NCBI GenBank assembly: GCA_016840125.1
Contig: JAEOSY010000425.1
Location: 1 to 43,132 of the forward strand
Length of the DNA: 43,132 nt
Source of the DNA: Candidatus Helarchaeota archaeon
GTDB lineage: Archaea > Asgardarchaeota > Lokiarchaeia > Helarchaeales > HEL-GB-A
Direction of reading: 5' to 3'
Shown: one piece after another, positions 7,848-16,474 of the stretch
How positions within the stretch are numbered: the first letter of the stretch is position 1
Layout of the letters: each line of letters begins with the position of its first letter
Notes under the pieces: generated by a model
Database searches by the model: none
What the model saw: the letters and a program-made list of their open reading frames with translations, nothing else
What the model was told of the DNA's origin: nothing
Program-made: the position numbers and the translations under genes

Positions 7848-9043
7848 TCACCTTGTTAAATGTTTCCAGTGAAATAAGAAGAATTCTTCCACGGTCCATA
7901 AATGATCGGTCTTTCCCGCTGCCATCATGGGGGTGATTTCGTGCCTTTTTTTCCCTATCACTCTTTTAAGACCACGATGAGGACGGATAAAATGATACAC
8001 TCCGAGGAAAAAGTCCATTTGGCTCGTTAGCAGTTCTTTCTCTTTGGAAAATTGTAACGTTTTCCGCTGTAATCGCCCATTTTGTTGTCTTAACGTTAAA
8101 TTATTGCGTTCCACAAAGGAAGTATTCACCGAGTGACTACAGGGGGATTCGCGGAGCTTTTTCGCGACTTGCTTCTCCGTTCCAAAGAGGATTTTCTTCT
8201 CGATTTTAATTACTCTGCCTTTCTCGCGAGATTTATGAACCACGGCATAGACCAACTCTGGCGGGACGACCTTCACTGGCTTTTTTGGACGTCCTCGCTT
8301 CCCCGTTTTTGGAAAGGGCTTTTCCATCCCGTATTCTTCACGAATGGCTGAGACGTAATGCTCTAACTCATCACTAGTAAAATACGGGATCGCGTCAGGA
8401 GCGCGGTCATGGACTTGGTGGAGTAAGTCGTGCGCCTCTTGGAGCTTTCTCTTCCCGATCGTATAAGCGACCACCACTTTATTCACGGGATCAAACGCAA
8501 TCCAAATCCACGCATCGCCAAGTTCTCCCTCGAAATATTCCAGCGGGGTTAATCTCTTTTGTTTTTTTTAACGAACGTCCACATTTCGTCCAATTGACAC
8601 TCTTTCAAGGGATAATCCGCTAAAAAAACGCGGGAGACTTCTTTCGCATGGAGCCCAAAGATCCGAATGACCCGAGTTACCGTGTCCCGATGGACCTGCA
8701 TGATGCGGGCGGTAGCCCTGGTGCCGTTCCCTTCGATGAGGCAGCGAATAATCCCCCAGATTTTCTCTTCTGGGAGGCGAAACCCAAATAAGGGCGTATC
8801 TCGTCGTTCAGAAAAAGTCTTCTCACAGATTTTACATTGAAATAAATTTTGAGTGGCACCTGCGCCATATTTTTCCCGGAATACGATGTTTCCTCTCCCA
8901 ACAATTCCATGCAGCTCACACTATTCGTTTGGACACGTTAAATTGTCGGCTTTTTTCTTCATCAGCATTTTATAGGCAAGTTTTTCAGCGGATGGCGCTC
9001 CATCATCAGAAAAGTGGGGTGGTTTAGGTTTTGTAACGCTCAT
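7848..9043 (-). pseudogene. IS1-type transposase, -1 frameshift fusion with one amber codon
   Basis: Frame A (9043 down to stop 8549) has a zinc-ribbon start (CPNE-stop-CELHG, then CKICEKTFSERR), a helix-turn-helix region (GTRATARIMQVHRDTV) and QLDEMWTF with the first catalytic Asp. Frame B (ending 7848) continues with LTPLEYFEGELGDAWIWIAFD and SVNTSFVERNNLTLRQQNGR, the conserved DDE core of IS1-family transposases. A -1 shift on A AAA AAC (8567-8561) joins them exactly as in IS1 InsAB'. A TAG at 8923-8921, inside the zinc ribbon where GAG (Glu) would fit, interrupts frame A. So the element is probably inactive unless the amber is read through. Frame A spans 165 codons and frame B alone from GTG 8486 spans 212. 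Confidence 0.8.
8561..8567 (-). other. Programmed -1 frameshift site A AAA AAC
   Basis: On the minus strand the run of eight A followed by C gives the slippery heptamer A AAA AAC in the zero frame, six codons before the frame-A stop. Slipping by -1 leads straight into the conserved frame CAA AAG AGA TTA ACC CCG. IS1 of Escherichia coli uses the same kind of AAAAAAC site. Confidence 0.75.
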
Positions 9044-9116
9044 ACTTCTTTTTTTGAAAAATAAAGATTATTAAACCGAAGAATATCCTAGTATTACAAC
9101 ATTAATAGGACACCAA

Positions 9117-10210
9117 GAAAAATCCTATGTATTAACCCTTTCTTTGCGAAGGCGTTGCCAGGTAGAAAATCGGATAAAATTGATTCAAAGAATTTGGCAA
9201 AATACGCCTTTTATGGGTTATTAAGAGGGTCCTACATCCCAGATACTACCTATCAGATATTACGACGGCTAACACGAGGCAGAAAAAGATTCATTCGAAT
9301 GGCAGTTAGCGCAAAAAACCGAATTATTATGATCTTGGATCAAGCAGGGTTACGGATCAATCAAGATATCAATCTTTTTACACAATATGGACTAAATCTA
9401 TTGCTTGATTTAGCGAAGGGAATCTCATTAAAGCAACATTTAGAGATGTGCCCTCCAACCTCCTATATACTACGATATGAAAAGAACTTACGACCTTTCT
9501 TCTCTATTGAATTACTCGAATTTGAAAAGGAGGAATTAAAAGCAGCTTTAATGGAGTATTTCTTCTTAGTTAAACAAGTTTCGGAATATGAACGGTCTCT
9601 TTATAACTACATTGGTCAAAAAGGGAAGGAGACTCTCTTAACTCACTTTAATATCTTGCTGAGTGTGCCAAGTATCGGAGGAATTTCTGCATTTGAACTT
9701 TTAGCGGAATTGGGGCAAATAACACGGTTTACCTCGTTAAAACGAGCTCAAAGCTATGCGGGGCTTGTCCCCACCTTGATCGAAACTGGCGGCAAAGAAA
9801 AAAAGGCGAAACTTCTTAAAAGAGGAAATAGGCATCTACGAACGACGTTAGTCCAATGTGCAAAAATTCTTGTTAGACTCAAGGCTATAAACCCACAATT
9901 TAGGGCTTATATAAATAGAGTTATAGGAAAAAATTCTCCTATTAACAAGAAAATCTGGGTAGAACTCGCAAAAAAACTATTACGCATTTGCGTTGCGCTC
10001 TTAAAATCAGGAAGATCCTTTGATTCACTACTGATTGAAAAATGCGAAAAGGAGAAAATTGAAAAGGAATCAAAAAAACGAAAAAAACAAATAAATTTCT
10101 TCAAGAAACGAATTTCTACATTACATAAGCAATTTAATTTTTCCTTTACTACCTTAAAAGCTATGATTGAGGAAGTAGCTAGCTATGATACTACCATTTC
10201 TGGAACTTAG
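9117..10210 (+). pseudogene. IS110-family transposase lacking its N-terminus
   Basis: The open frame starts right at the IS1-like right end and reads CINPFFAKALPGRKSDKIDSKNLAKYAF, the region of the last acidic residues of the IS110 DEDD (RuvC-like) domain. It then continues through a coiled-coil stretch to the C-terminal domain with LLSVPSIGGISAFELLAELG, SYAGLVP and KRGNRHLRTTLVQCAK. About 80-90 N-terminal residues with the first Asp and Glu are missing and are not found left of the IS1-like element. The first start codon is a TTG at 9155. Where many relatives have a serine after GLVP (SG), this protein reads ETGG. It cannot be a working recombinase as it stands. Confidence 0.82.
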
Positions 10211-10230
10211 GAGGTGTAAATTCAACCGTT

Positions 10231-10275
10231 TTGCCAGTGGGTGCGTCAGCACCCGTTTAGTTGGGTATACCCGTA
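10231..10275 (+). ncRNA. Two adjacent hairpins in the IS110 right flank, possible bridge-RNA remnant
   Basis: GGGTGC-GTCA-GCACCC (10239-10254) is a perfect 6-bp stem with a 4-nt loop, and GGGTATACCC (10263-10272) is a perfect 10-bp palindrome 8 bp later. They lie 20-60 bp after the IS110 transposase stop. IS110/IS1111 elements carry structured bridge RNAs in their non-coding ends, so this could be part of one. A transcription signal or an element-end structure are alternatives. Confidence 0.3.
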
Positions 10276-10354
10276 ATTGTATAAATTTTTGTGAATAAAA
10301 GATAATGCTTTCTTCTTAAAAAGGAGAGTAGAAAAAAAATATTCATATTAAAAT

Positions 10355-10711
10355 TTGATATTAGAGAACATCTTATTAATTTTGTCTGCGATAATTTTTA
10401 CTTTTGTCATGAAATATAAAAGCGGTTTTGATTCAGTACTTAAAAAAATTAACTATCGAACACTTTTGGGTGAAATTCAAGATAAATTTGTAGAAAATCA
10501 TTACCTCTCAAAAACACCCCCTAAATGTATTGGATACCTCCAAGCGTTTCGGAACCCCTCAATTAAAGCTGTAAAAGTCTCCGAAATTTCTGAATATTAC
10601 AGACATACTAACCGGCTCGGCTCCATCTTGCCTGTTTCGGATAGTACTTTAGTTTCACGTAAAATTGTAAACTCCCTCGGATCCTTTCTGTATAAGAAAA
10701 ATGAGAATTAA
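10355..10711 (+). CDS. Hypothetical protein, possibly a gene remnant
   Basis: 118-residue frame with a TTG start and one hydrophobic N-terminal segment (MILENILLILSAIIFTFVM), then a basic region with FRNPSIKAVKVSEISEYYRHTNRLG. Not recognised. A strong AAGGAGA lies at 10319-10326, but it is about 28 nt before the TTG, and an in-frame stop lies between them. Its position next to the IS scar makes a truncated mobile-element gene plausible. I cannot show that it is translated. Confidence 0.35.
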   Translation: MILENILLILSAIIFTFVMKYKSGFDSVLKKINYRTLLGEIQDKFVENHYLSKTPPKCIGYLQAFRNPSIKAVKVSEISEYYRHTNRLGSILPVSDSTLVSRKIVNSLGSFLYKKNEN

Positions 10712-10726
10712 AAACTTGTACTGGAA

Positions 10727-11545
10727 TTATTTCGCTATTCTTTTATGCCGTTTTCCTTTTGGAATGTTAGTTAAAAGATACCTTCGCAATGTATCATACA
10801 ATAATTCAGGAGTAATGTCGCCAAATCGAGCGTCGAGGGAACTACCACCATAGATCTGTAGAGTGGTACCTTGTTGAACAATGACCAATTGAGGCTTTGT
10901 TTTTACATCTCTTTGAGAAGTTCTTTTTCGAATTATCGCTTGATATTCAGGAGATTCGGCTTGTCGAGTTTCGGTTTCGCCTAAGGAATCAGCCATCCGT
11001 CCCAATAAATCCCCAGTACGCTTAGAAATACGGTCGAGATCAAAGCCAAAATCCGCGGTGGTTTTTCTTAAGCGTTGAACTATCTCCTTTGCAGCTACCT
11101 CACGCACTTCTTGATCAACGACCTCATCAGCATCTTTGATAAATTCGCGCACTTTCCTTACACGGGGGCCTAGAGCATCAATAAATTTTTTCACAGGAGC
11201 ATTAACCTTTTCGTAATATAGTTTCTCTAATCGCAGCCGCTCTGCCGATGAAAGTTCCGGTTTAAAACGTAAAATATCGTACTTAAGTGTTGAACTAATT
11301 TGCGTATCACCTCGTCCTGTAAGTTCTTTGAGAATGAGAAAGAATTTATCTAATCCATATGTTATTAGATCACTACCAAGCGTTAGGTGAATTTCTGTTC
11401 GTAGTTCAAGCTCGCCTTGAGTTAATGCTTCTAGTTTCCGAGGGGTTGTTGTGAGTTGAAAGTGGATGATTTTTCCTACTGCGACTTTTACTTCTAGTTT
11501 TTTAAATCCTTTTTTCTGTACCGGCTCCAGAAATTCAAAATCCAT
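10727..11545 (-). CDS. Hypothetical protein, probable partner of the upstream coiled-coil protein
   Basis: 272 residues, no membrane segment, family not recognised. The N-terminal third looks like a beta-rich domain (KLEVKVAVGKIIHFQL, GELELRTEIHLTLG). The middle is helical and charged (about residues 100-190), and the C-terminus ends in a basic cluster (PKGKRHKRIAK). A second short beta-rich part (PQLVIVQQGTTLQIYGG) precedes the tail. It starts 10 bp after the stop of the coiled-coil gene on the same strand, so the two are very likely co-transcribed and may work together. ATG 11545 is the only sensible start. Confidence 0.6.
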   Translation of the reverse strand: MDFEFLEPVQKKGFKKLEVKVAVGKIIHFQLTTTPRKLEALTQGELELRTEIHLTLGSDLITYGLDKFFLILKELTGRGDTQISSTLKYDILRFKPELSSAERLRLEKLYYEKVNAPVKKFIDALGPRVRKVREFIKDADEVVDQEVREVAAKEIVQRLRKTTADFGFDLDRISKRTGDLLGRMADSLGETETRQAESPEYQAIIRKRTSQRDVKTKPQLVIVQQGTTLQIYGGSSLDARFGDITPELLYDTLRRYLLTNIPKGKRHKRIAK

Positions 11546-11555
11546 AGAGACCCTT

Positions 11556-12842
11556 TTATAATATTCTCTTCAGTAGAGTGACTGTTTCTGTTTCTACATC
11601 ATATTTCACAAGTTTTGCTCCGTCTAAATCAGCAAGAGCTTTTCGTACCATTGCTCCTGAAATACCAGATGCTTTTATTAATGCAGTTCGGTTCATCTCA
11701 GATTTTTGACCGTGCAACAAGAATAATAATTTAGAATGCGGCTGTGCCCCGAAAACTTCTACTAATAACGTCATTACCAAAGCTAAAACGCCAGTCATTT
11801 CAATTTCTCGCTTCTGCCCCTCCTGATCTTTCATTAAATGCTCGAACTCACCCGTGACTTTACCTAATTCTTGTGATACCTTATCTAAATCAGATTTCAT
11901 CTTTGCATTCTCTTGCTCTAATCTTGCCTTTTCATTCACCAGCTTTTTCGAGTCTTTGTTAAGCATTTCTAACTCTTCTATTCTTTTTAAGGAAACTTCT
12001 AATTCGGTCTTCAATTTTACCTGATCTACTTCTAATTGACTTTGTTTTTTCAGTTGTTCTACTTTCAAGATGTTTTGTTGGGACGATGATTCTTTCTCAA
12101 GAGCGTTCAGTCCAATTTTAAGTCTGTTTAGAAGTTGAAGGGGACCTCGGCTGACACCCGTGCCTTTACCTCCAACTTCCTTTTGAATTGTATCATAATC
12201 TTGGGCTAAAGTCTGGGCTATACTAGTAATTTTTGGGAAAACGTCTTTGACTATTTCACTCTCTATCTGAATTGCTTCCATCCGACTCTGGAAATTTTGT
12301 TTCATATTTGCAATAGCTGAGTAAACACCCGAGAATTGATTGTCCATGACTCCATAGATTTTTTCAAATTCCCCAAAACTCGTTTTGATACTAAAGAGTT
12401 CCCTCCGAATTCCAGCAATCAGCTTTTCTTCCATGGTTCCTCTCAGTTCTTCCATCATTTCGTCAAATAGTTCCAATGTAGAGAGATTGAAGGCTCGACC
12501 GGCCCCCTCCTCAATACCCTTAAAGATTGTTTGGATTTTTTGGATTAAAAAATGTTTTAACGCTTCATCGGTTTCCAACTTTTTTGTTAAATCAATAATT
12601 CCTGCAAATTTTTCATTAATGCTACTAATTTCGGCTTCAAAGTTCTTGAAATATTCTTCAAGGCTCACGCCTTTAGCTGAACCTTCGATCTTAGCAGCTG
12701 CAACTCTTCCTTTCTCGATAGTCTGCTTGATCAACATATTTAATGATATTAAGTTACTTTTTAAGTTCTCTAGGCTATTTACTTTTACCTCTGTCTTCAA
12801 ACTCGCTTCAAGTTCGCCAATAATTTCGTTAATCTTCTCCAT
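11556..12842 (-). CDS. Long coiled-coil protein with probable C-terminal winged helix
   Basis: About 428 residues from ATG 12842 (MEKINEIIGELE); a TTG at 12857 in frame adds five unlikely residues. The protein is soluble. Residues up to ~230 are mostly amphipathic helix. Residues ~250-345 form a heptad-rich coiled coil (for example KRIEELEMLNKDSKKLVNEK). The last ~75 residues (LLVEVFGAQPHSKLLFLLHG, then MNRTALIKASGISGAMVRKA, LVKYDVETETVTLL) have the layout of a winged helix-turn-helix. That could bind DNA or, as in eukaryote-like complexes, another protein. Not recognised as a known family; cytoskeletal, chromosome-related or signalling roles are all open. A perfect palindrome with TATA-like arms lies in the upstream divergent gap. 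Confidence 0.6.
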   Translation of the reverse strand: MEKINEIIGELEASLKTEVKVNSLENLKSNLISLNMLIKQTIEKGRVAAAKIEGSAKGVSLEEYFKNFEAEISSINEKFAGIIDLTKKLETDEALKHFLIQKIQTIFKGIEEGAGRAFNLSTLELFDEMMEELRGTMEEKLIAGIRRELFSIKTSFGEFEKIYGVMDNQFSGVYSAIANMKQNFQSRMEAIQIESEIVKDVFPKITSIAQTLAQDYDTIQKEVGGKGTGVSRGPLQLLNRLKIGLNALEKESSSQQNILKVEQLKKQSQLEVDQVKLKTELEVSLKRIEELEMLNKDSKKLVNEKARLEQENAKMKSDLDKVSQELGKVTGEFEHLMKDQEGQKREIEMTGVLALVMTLLVEVFGAQPHSKLLFLLHGQKSEMNRTALIKASGISGAMVRKALADLDGAKLVKYDVETETVTLLKRIL

Positions 12843-12938
12843 GACGACAACCCGCAATAATTTTGTTAATTTTATTTAATAATCTGATATCATTAAAGCA
12901 TTTTTGTTCTAATGATGTCTCTCTTAACATAGAGAAAT

Positions 12939-12960
12939 CTGTATAAAAGAATTTATACAG
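12939..12960. promoter_or_regulatory. 22-bp palindrome in a divergent promoter
   Basis: CTGTATAAA - AGAA - TTTATACAG: perfect 9-bp arms around a 4-bp centre. Each arm reads TATAAA on its own strand, so it may act as back-to-back TATA boxes for the genes at 12842 (minus) and 13030 (plus), or as a dimeric operator covering both. Confidence 0.55.
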
Positions 12961-13029
12961 TCCATATTAATTAAGATTGATTAAAATATTTACTGAATCC
13001 ATAAGTGCTGAATTTACGGGGTAATCTCA

Positions 13030-13533
13030 ATGAGTCCCAAAAGATTTGACATGACACATAAAAAGAAACTGCCCTTTAGCTACCTACATTATGGGATCCT
13101 CATTTTTGCACAGGGAGTATGGGCAGAGAGAGAGAAACAGGGGATTATCGATAAAAAAAATACCCGGCATCGGGATCTACCTAACGTTTATCGTACCAAT
13201 TTTCCGACTTCTTGTAATTTATGTACCCAAATTCATGAGATCTTCGTAGAAATTAAAGGAAACAATGATGGACTCATGTATGTTGGTCATACAAATCTCG
13301 AACTTGCTGAAATTGAATTAATTACAACCCTTTTTATGACTGAACAAAAGGTCAAGAAGATATATTTCTTTCAAGGCGGGCCCGTGAAACGGACGGAAGT
13401 TGGTAAAAAGCAAAATCTCCGAGAGCGGTTGATTCCGAAAAAGTGTAATGTAAGTGATTTCATCGAAATTTTGAATGATAAAAAATTTGAAGAAGAGATC
13501 CTTTATGAAGTGACCAAGGATTCTTATTTTTAA
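13030..13533 (+). CDS. Hypothetical protein
   Basis: 167 residues, soluble, basic, family not recognised. It has an isolated C-x-x-C (SCNLCTQIHE, about residues 61-64) and an aromatic-rich start (YLHYGILIFAQGVW). The ATG follows GGGGT by a few bases, a weak Shine-Dalgarno site. The gene is divergent from the coiled-coil gene and shares the palindromic promoter region with it. It converges with the M28 peptidase, with 6 bp between the stops. Confidence 0.5.
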   Translation: MSPKRFDMTHKKKLPFSYLHYGILIFAQGVWAEREKQGIIDKKNTRHRDLPNVYRTNFPTSCNLCTQIHEIFVEIKGNNDGLMYVGHTNLELAEIELITTLFMTEQKVKKIYFFQGGPVKRTEVGKKQNLRERLIPKKCNVSDFIEILNDKKFEEEILYEVTKDSYF

Positions 13534-13539
13534 AAAAAT

Positions 13540-14709
13540 TCATTTTGAATCAATGATTGAGAGGAATTCTAAACTGATCTTCACCATTTCATCTAATTTG
13601 TCCTCTTTAATATTCTCAGGCGTGTCATTTTTCGAGTGCCAAACAGTTGGCCATCCCGTTTTTGAGAGGCGTAAAACCGATGCGGCTTTTAAATGAGCCC
13701 TTGAAAACGGTGCGGAATCAGTTCCGCCGAAAGATTGTTTTTTTACTACAACGGGAATTTTCAAGTTTTCGGCGGCTCTCTTAAATGTTTCATATACTTC
13801 AGGAGAATGTGTTGCACGATACATGGATTCTTTGGTTGGAAGTAAAATTATATCATCAACTCCGACAATATCGAAATTAATACATGCTGTTAGACGTTCT
13901 TTTAAAAGTTCAATGTGCCGTTTCACAAATAATTTCGACCCACGCATGCCGCTCTCCTCTGCATCGAATGAGAGGAGCCAGACCTCGGTGTTATCCAACG
14001 GTTTTTGTGAGAGCGATTTTGCCACACCAAGGCAGACTGACACAGCAGATAAATTATCATTTGCGCCGAATGTTTTGTGGGGGGAGATAAAAAATAAACC
14101 AAAGATTAACATGAACCCCCCCCCTATAATCGGGATGATAATTAGATAACTTGTGAATTGAGCGCTTATCTTATAAATTATAATAATAAAAAAGATCACT
14201 GCAAATACTAGAAGAATATAGATATAATAGATTATTCTGCTTTTTAATTTCCAGTACAAAGGGAAATAATATGGACTATCATGGTGAGAGCCTAAAATTA
14301 CTAATTTCTTGGGTTCACCTCTAGGTTTAATTTTTCCTATGACATTTATCCCCTTCCTTCTCGGATAAAGATAATAGAAAAGGTTTAATTCCTCCAATGA
14401 AAACAATTTAAAAACAGAGGCATAGACTGCGAAAATACCCAGAACCAGAGACAAAATCGGAATTAAAAAGTAACTAACTAGTGCTACAAGAAATAAGACG
14501 GTGCTAATCATGGGGTACCCGAGAAATGGGCGGAAAAATCCTGGAAATCCATTGAACTCCTCAGCTTCTACGCCAGTACAATACTTTCCTAGCTCCGCTT
14601 GGATAATTTTCGCCGCGTCTCTCGCTGCTTCACTACAAGAGGGACGCGGTCCCATATTGTCACAAATCTCTTTGATAAATCCTTTGCAATAGTTACCCAT
14701 TTCTACCAT
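13540..14709 (-). CDS. Membrane M28-family zinc aminopeptidase
   Basis: 389 residues with the M28 metallopeptidase set: SHHDS (His142, Asp144), GANDNLS (Asp218, the bridging ligand), DAEESG (catalytic Glu251 and Glu252), NFD (Asp280) and WHSKNDT (His358). Two pairs of membrane spans interrupt the peptidase fold, at about residues 65-105 and 157-208, so the active site is held at the membrane. M28 enzymes remove N-terminal residues with two zinc ions; the actual substrate is unknown. The start at ATG 14709 gives an N-terminus similar to the family (ICDNMGPRPSCSEAARDAA). All catalytic residues are present. Confidence 0.88.
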   Translation of the reverse strand: MVEMGNYCKGFIKEICDNMGPRPSCSEAARDAAKIIQAELGKYCTGVEAEEFNGFPGFFRPFLGYPMISTVLFLVALVSYFLIPILSLVLGIFAVYASVFKLFSLEELNLFYYLYPRRKGINVIGKIKPRGEPKKLVILGSHHDSPYYFPLYWKLKSRIIYYIYILLVFAVIFFIIIIYKISAQFTSYLIIIPIIGGGFMLIFGLFFISPHKTFGANDNLSAVSVCLGVAKSLSQKPLDNTEVWLLSFDAEESGMRGSKLFVKRHIELLKERLTACINFDIVGVDDIILLPTKESMYRATHSPEVYETFKRAAENLKIPVVVKKQSFGGTDSAPFSRAHLKAASVLRLSKTGWPTVWHSKNDTPENIKEDKLDEMVKISLEFLSIIDSK

Positions 14710-14859
14710 TGGAGTCCGCTTCTACTATTTTCTAATCGTCCATTCTCAAAGACCAATTAATCACTTTGGTTAGAACATATAAAAAAATTAAATTGCTAGA
14801 ATCCTAGTATGTAGAGAGAAAAAAATCCCATTCATAGCTCTTAAGGAGTAGAGAAGTAT

Positions 14860-15486
14860 ATGGAAGTCGAGAGTTATCCATCTCTGATTGAATTTATCAA
14901 AACAACAACAGATTTTACCTGCGCTTATGAATTGGTTGTCTTATTTGCAGCAATGAAATTAAAAGATGCTGATGGGAAAATCGATCGGGAGCAGCTAGCC
15001 GAATTTTTCCTCGATTTTTATAGAACAAGAAAAGCAACCAAGCTACCTATGAAAAAACCTTGTAATCCGCTTGAAGATGAGGACCTTGATAAAACGATCC
15101 AAATGCTGAATCGAGGGGCTATTGGGACTCTACTTAAGGTGGGAATCCTCAAAACTTTTGTCCGTTTCAAAGACGAGTTTCTTACCATTATCTTTAGGCA
15201 AGATGAAGAACTTTTATCTACACTAAAAGAACAGATTATCAAACATTTTGTTGATGCCTCTGGAGATTCTAAAAAAAGCGTGGAAGCTGTGTTATTAGAG
15301 TGGGAAGGCCGACTAAATGCCATTGAAAAACCCGCGGCAGCAGCAGTAGCGATTTCCCCAGAACCTAAAGCTTCCAAATATTCTACAGGTCATATCCAAA
15401 ATCTAACTTCGTTTTATCAAAAAATGCAAGATGATGATGATGAAGAAGGGAAAAAAAGTAAATCGAAGAAAGGTAAAAAGAAATAA
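14860..15486 (+). CDS. Hypothetical protein with acidic and lysine-rich tail
   Basis: 208 residues, no membrane span, family not recognised. Residues 1-135 look like one helical domain (ELVVLFAAMKLKDADGKIDR, DLDKTIQMLNRGAIGTLLKV). An Ala/Pro-rich linker follows (KPAAAAVAIS), then a tail of acidic residues (DDDDEEG) and ending in KSKSKKGKKK, typical of a flexible nucleic-acid or partner-binding extension. AAGGAG lies about 12 nt before the ATG, and a TATA-like ATATAAAAA is about 75-85 bp upstream, so it is probably expressed as a single gene. Confidence 0.6.
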   Translation: MEVESYPSLIEFIKTTTDFTCAYELVVLFAAMKLKDADGKIDREQLAEFFLDFYRTRKATKLPMKKPCNPLEDEDLDKTIQMLNRGAIGTLLKVGILKTFVRFKDEFLTIIFRQDEELLSTLKEQIIKHFVDASGDSKKSVEAVLLEWEGRLNAIEKPAAAAVAISPEPKASKYSTGHIQNLTSFYQKMQDDDDEEGKKSKSKKGKKK

Positions 15487-16076
15487 TACTTAATCCATCC
15501 TTTTCTAGTCTATATTGAACTCCTCTTATCTTCTTTTTTATAATCAGTTCACTCCCTGAAGATAAAACCCTCCGATTCAGATGAATCGCCCATTCTACAT
15601 ATCTTCAAATCCTTTCTCCAAAATCCGATAAAAACATAAAACCTCTAAGTTTTTCATGTGTGTGTTGTTTTATAGGAATTTATTGAAAAAATTTTGCTTT
15701 TTACTCAATTAATAAAAAAATTTTATAGCACACCATTCCAAAAACCATTTTATGGGAAATATGGTTTTGCGCGCGCGAGGGTTGTAGCGGATTTTTTCAT
15801 ACTGGTGCCCATATTAACCATAATTTTGACCGATCAAGTGAGCAATAGATCATTGATATTTGGGAATAGTCGTTTTCAAAAACAGACCAATCATCAAATT
15901 CAAACGACCAAGGTGCCTATGTGAATGATTTAACGACAAAATAACTAAAACTTTAAATAGGATTTAATGCGTTTTAGAATATGATAATTCATTAGATAGT
16001 TGAGGACCAAACCTCGATTATCAAGAATATCAAAAAAAACTGTTCTAACTAAAAAAATTGATTGAAGGGAGAAAAT
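15487..16076. other. 590-bp gap before the histone gene
   Basis: No convincing gene. A 76-codon frame (15694-15924, TTG start, no Shine-Dalgarno site) contains GFARARVVADFFILVPILTI and may be a relic, but I cannot name it. A GC-alternating GCGCGCGCGAG lies at about 15769-15780. The right part holds the histone promoter. Confidence 0.5.
15952..15959 (+). promoter_or_regulatory. Probable TATA box of the histone gene
   Basis: TTTAAATA, preceded by an A-rich stretch, stands 118 bp before the histone ATG and implies a 5' UTR of roughly 90 nt. It is the best TATA match in the gap, but other AT-rich sites exist. Confidence 0.35.
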
Positions 16077-16292
16077 ATGGCAAAGAAGCGTTACTTCGCC
16101 TGGAGTCCTCTTCGGGCATTAATGGCAAGCCAAGGCGCAAAAATCGTTGCTCGAGATGCCGTTGGATATCTTATTGAATGGCTTCAAGAAAAATCTATCG
16201 ATTTGACAACGCGTGCATTAGTCCTTGCACGCCATGCGAAACGAAAGAAAATTACGAAAGGCGACATCGGGCTTGCAATAAAGGGTTATTAA
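16077..16292 (+). CDS. Archaeal histone-fold protein
   Basis: 71 residues from ATG 16077, which GAAGGGAG precedes at the right distance; a TTG at 16062 in frame would only add MKGEN. The sequence has the three-helix histone fold layout: short first helix (SPLRALMASQ), long central helix (DAVGYLIEWLQEKSIDLTTRALVLARHAKRKK) and the strand-helix end ITKGDIGLAIKGY, where K-K-I-T-x-x-D-I-x-L-A is the archaeal histone signature. It should package DNA as dimers and oligomers. The N-terminal part (MAKKRYFAW) is short and basic, without a long tail. A stem-loop and a T-run end the gene. Confidence 0.9.
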   Translation: MAKKRYFAWSPLRALMASQGAKIVARDAVGYLIEWLQEKSIDLTTRALVLARHAKRKKITKGDIGLAIKGY

Positions 16293-16327
16293 ATTAATAA
16301 CCTAATCTCACACCCTTTTTTTTTTTT
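16284..16327 (+). terminator. Stem-loop plus T12 after the histone gene
   Basis: GGTTATT-AAATT-AATAACC (16284-16302, overlapping the stop codon) followed by a run of 12 T (16316-16327). T-runs are the main archaeal termination signal, so termination here is well supported; the stem may add to it. Confidence 0.65.
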
Positions 16328-16474
16328 CTTACCCAATTAAGAACAGAAAATATCCCTTTTGCTGTTTTTCCAATTATATTCAGTGAAAAAATATTTAAGT
16401 CAAAAAGTAAAGTCTATAACAAAATCTTTCAACAGTTTCTTTAGTATTTTATTTTAAGAACGTGGGTATAAACC

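Larger units (their letters stand above)
7821..9116. mobile_element. IS1-like insertion sequence
   Basis: The ends are imperfect inverted repeats: CTTAGTGTCCTAATAACATTG at 7821-7841 pairs with the complement of 9096-9116, CTTGGTGTCCTATTAATGTTG (5 mismatches in 21). The ~1.3 kb between them holds one minus-strand transposase of the IS1 type. No target duplication is obvious in the flanks. The interior is visibly richer in G+C than its neighbours, consistent with transfer. The right end abuts the truncated IS110 gene exactly. Confidence 0.8.

Noticed and set aside
8677..8919. 80-codon frame (MSCMELLGEETS...) in the IS1-like element
   Set aside because: It is out of frame with the conserved zinc-ribbon/HTH reading of the transposase (CKICEKTFSERR in the true frame).
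7811..9130. Target-site duplication of the IS1-like element
   Set aside because: I compared the flanks of both inverted repeats and found no convincing matching 8-9 bp, so none is reported.
15694..15924. 76-codon frame before the histone gene
   Set aside because: TTG start, no Shine-Dalgarno site and no recognised family; mentioned only as a possible relic in the gap description.
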